The notes under the pieces: generated by a model
Databases searched by the model: none
What the model saw: only the letters and a program-made list of their open reading frames with translations
What the model was told of the DNA's origin: nothing
Position numbers and translations under genes: made by a program
Shown: positions 51,701-54,700 of the stretch, piece after piece
How positions within the stretch are numbered: the stretch's first letter is position 1
How the letters are laid out: every line of letters begins with the position of its first letter
Source of the DNA: Pictodentalium vernedei
Lineage: Eukaryota; Mollusca; Scaphopoda; Dentaliida; Dentaliidae
Reading direction: 5' to 3'
Assembly: GCA_031216915.1 (NCBI GenBank)
Contig: CM062292.1
Location: 8,495,920 to 8,559,919 of the forward strand
Length of the DNA: 64,000 bases

Positions 51701-54700
51701 GTGAAATAAATAATACGCACCATATTATCAATTAGGAGATCAAAGTGAAAATATAAATAATAATAAATAAATACAGTTTAGAGCCATGACTCCACGCAAA
51801 TGTGCTCTCAGGCTTTACAAAATTAAAAATAAATAAAGTCAGCTCTGTGTTAATTATAAATTTAGAAGGACATTTTATGTATAGGTTTTACCGAATAAGT
51901 GCGTCTTAAGGTTAGTTTTGAAGGACTGATATGTTTGTGGTGATTTCAAGTGATCAGGCAGATTGTTCCAGAGAAAAGGTCCAACAACGGAGAAGGCCCG
52001 ATTTCCCGCAGTTACAAGTGTACTGGTCTTGTGACAAAGATTATTTGTGAAGGAGGATCTCAGAGATCGTGTGGGAACGTATCGTTGAAGTAGTTTGCTG
52101 AGATATGTAGGGGCCAAACCATTTAGACATTTATAGACAGTTACGATGATTTTGAAATCAATGCATTTTTCAATGGGTAGCCAATGAAGATGGTACAGTA
52201 AGGGTGTTATATGACACGATTTCCCCCTTTTAAGAATCAATCTGGCCGCACAGTTTTGGACAAGCTGCAGTTTATGTAGAAGGGACCGTTTACAACTGTA
52301 CATTAAGGAATTGCAGTAGTCCAGGCGACTGGTGACAAACGCATGAACTAACTGTTTGGCGACATCCTCGTCGATAACACAGAGAAGGTACTGAAGAATA
52401 CATCCTTCTCCTTACCCATCTGGTTGAACTCTCAAAACATTTCGTTGTAATTCTTTGTTCATTCCATCCATTGCATTGCGCACATTGTTGATAATTGCGA
52501 AACCTTCCAATAATACCTTTGCTCCATCTAGTTCGTGGACGATTCCTACTGCTTCGATAATACCGCATAACAGTTCGTGTGGGTGCCCAAAATTGAGAAA
52601 TATGAGCGTAAGTGAAAATGATGGGCCGGAAATCCTTCAATCTCTTAAAGTCTCAAAAGCACGTGGACCCGACAATATCAGTCCAAAAATATTAAACGAA
52701 TATTCAAGAAGCTTACGAAAATCATTGGCACACACTTTAAATTTTCTTCAGGAATGAAAGTTATATCCAGATCAATGGAATAAGGCAAATGCTGTTTCGT
52801 CTGTTTTTTTTAAAAAGGGATGCCAGATGTCATAAGAAACTATCAAAAAATGTCTGAATTGTTTCCAAAGTTTTCGATAGTTTTTTTAAACTTTCTTCCT
52901 TCAAATAATCTATTAACCCTTTACCTAACGAATCGCCCGTATCCGCCCGCGTAATATGGAAATTCAGCAGCTGAAAAAATATTATTTTTCAAAAAATTTC
53001 AACAAAACCATATCATGTGACCCCTCGTTGGAACGAGCTCGTCGAGCTCGTTCCAACGAGGGGTCACATGATATGGTTTTGTTGAAATTTTTCGAAAAAG
53101 TTTAAAAAATGATATTTAAAATAATATATTTTGATATCGTCTGCGTTGGGTAAAGGGTTAATCATTTTCAATTTGAATTCAATACCAAATGGTTCATCGT
53201 GATTCTCCTTAACTGAATGTAACCGGGAGAGGTCGTGGGGCACCCACAAACATAACAAAACACCCCCACTCCACGGAATCACCTCACCGAATATGTTAAA
53301 TGACACGCCTTCCTATGTCCACACAAAAATATAAGGTTATTTGAGAATTCGCACGTTCTTGGAAAGATTTGTTGAAGTTGTGATCTGTCAAACTGGAAAT
53401 GTATCAAACGGCGTATTGTTCTGAAAAAAAGAACGTAGTCAAGTTTATTATATATATCACTAAATGGTACTCTCATTTCAAACACTGGGGTCCATGAAGA
53501 TCTACTGGTATTCTTGGAACAATTACTGATAAAAAAAATTGGTACAATAAACCAGAGTATCTTGTAGAATTTACTAAAACCTAAGTACCATTTTTAATTT
53601 CAAGTGATATAATTTTTTGTACTGTTTACTAATCATAAGGCGCATTCGCGTACTTAACGCGTTATTTAACGCGTTATTTAACGCGTTATTTCACGCGTTA
53701 CTTAACGCGTTATTTACAACACCGCCCACTTACAGTTAAAACCATATCGAATGGCATCCAAAGCACGGCAGGTTCTCCTGGTTACTCATAGCAAACACAT
53801 GCAATGTTTCAGCCAATGAACCTCCGGGTTATCCGGAGGTCCATTGGAGGAAACAGTGCTTGTGCACAAGCCATATGTACAGAATATGATAGCCTTACTA
53901 TGGTCATAACGCGTAGATTAACGCGCGGATCGACGTGCTATTTTGGGCACATTTCATGACAGGACTTCTAGTTTTAACTGTATGCTGTACCGTTAAAAAA
54001 CCAAATACACCCCGAAATACCTAGCCTCATATTTTGTCAACAATTTATCATGAAAATACGATTGGATGTGCGAAAATGTAGTGTTATGTGTTTTATCATT
54101 CATTTTCAGAATAGTTTTCAGACATTCATACCTCAACTTCCTTGAATGGCAATTTTCTCTTGTTTTGTCCTTTTTAAGCAGTTTTTTGGGTAGAAACCAG
54201 AACTAACCCATAAGTGACTGGAGGAATAATTTTTCACAAGCACACAAAAACCGGAAGTGAAAACTTAGATTCCCTTGCAGTCATTAGAAAATCATTGCAT
54301 TCTGTTATCTTTAACCATTTGACAAACACGGCAAGAAAACGACACTGCGTCGCGCGAGAACCATTAGGTTCTGTCTTCTAGTAGAAGATCTACTAGAAGT
54401 TCTCCTATACTAGAAAGTTCTACTAGAAGTTCTACTATACTAGAAGGTTCTACTAGATAGAAGTTCTACTATACTAGAAGGTTCTACTAGAAGTTATATT
54501 ATACTAGGAGGTTCTACTAGAAGTTATATTATACTGGAAGGTTCTACTAGAAGTCCTACTATACTAGAAGGTTCTACTAGAAGTTATATTATACTAGAAG
54601 GTTCTACTAGAAGTTCTACTATACTAGAAGGTTCTACTAGAAGATAGAAGCTTACGGTTCTCACATGACGACTAGCGAAGATGCTTTTGAAATCTAATAT

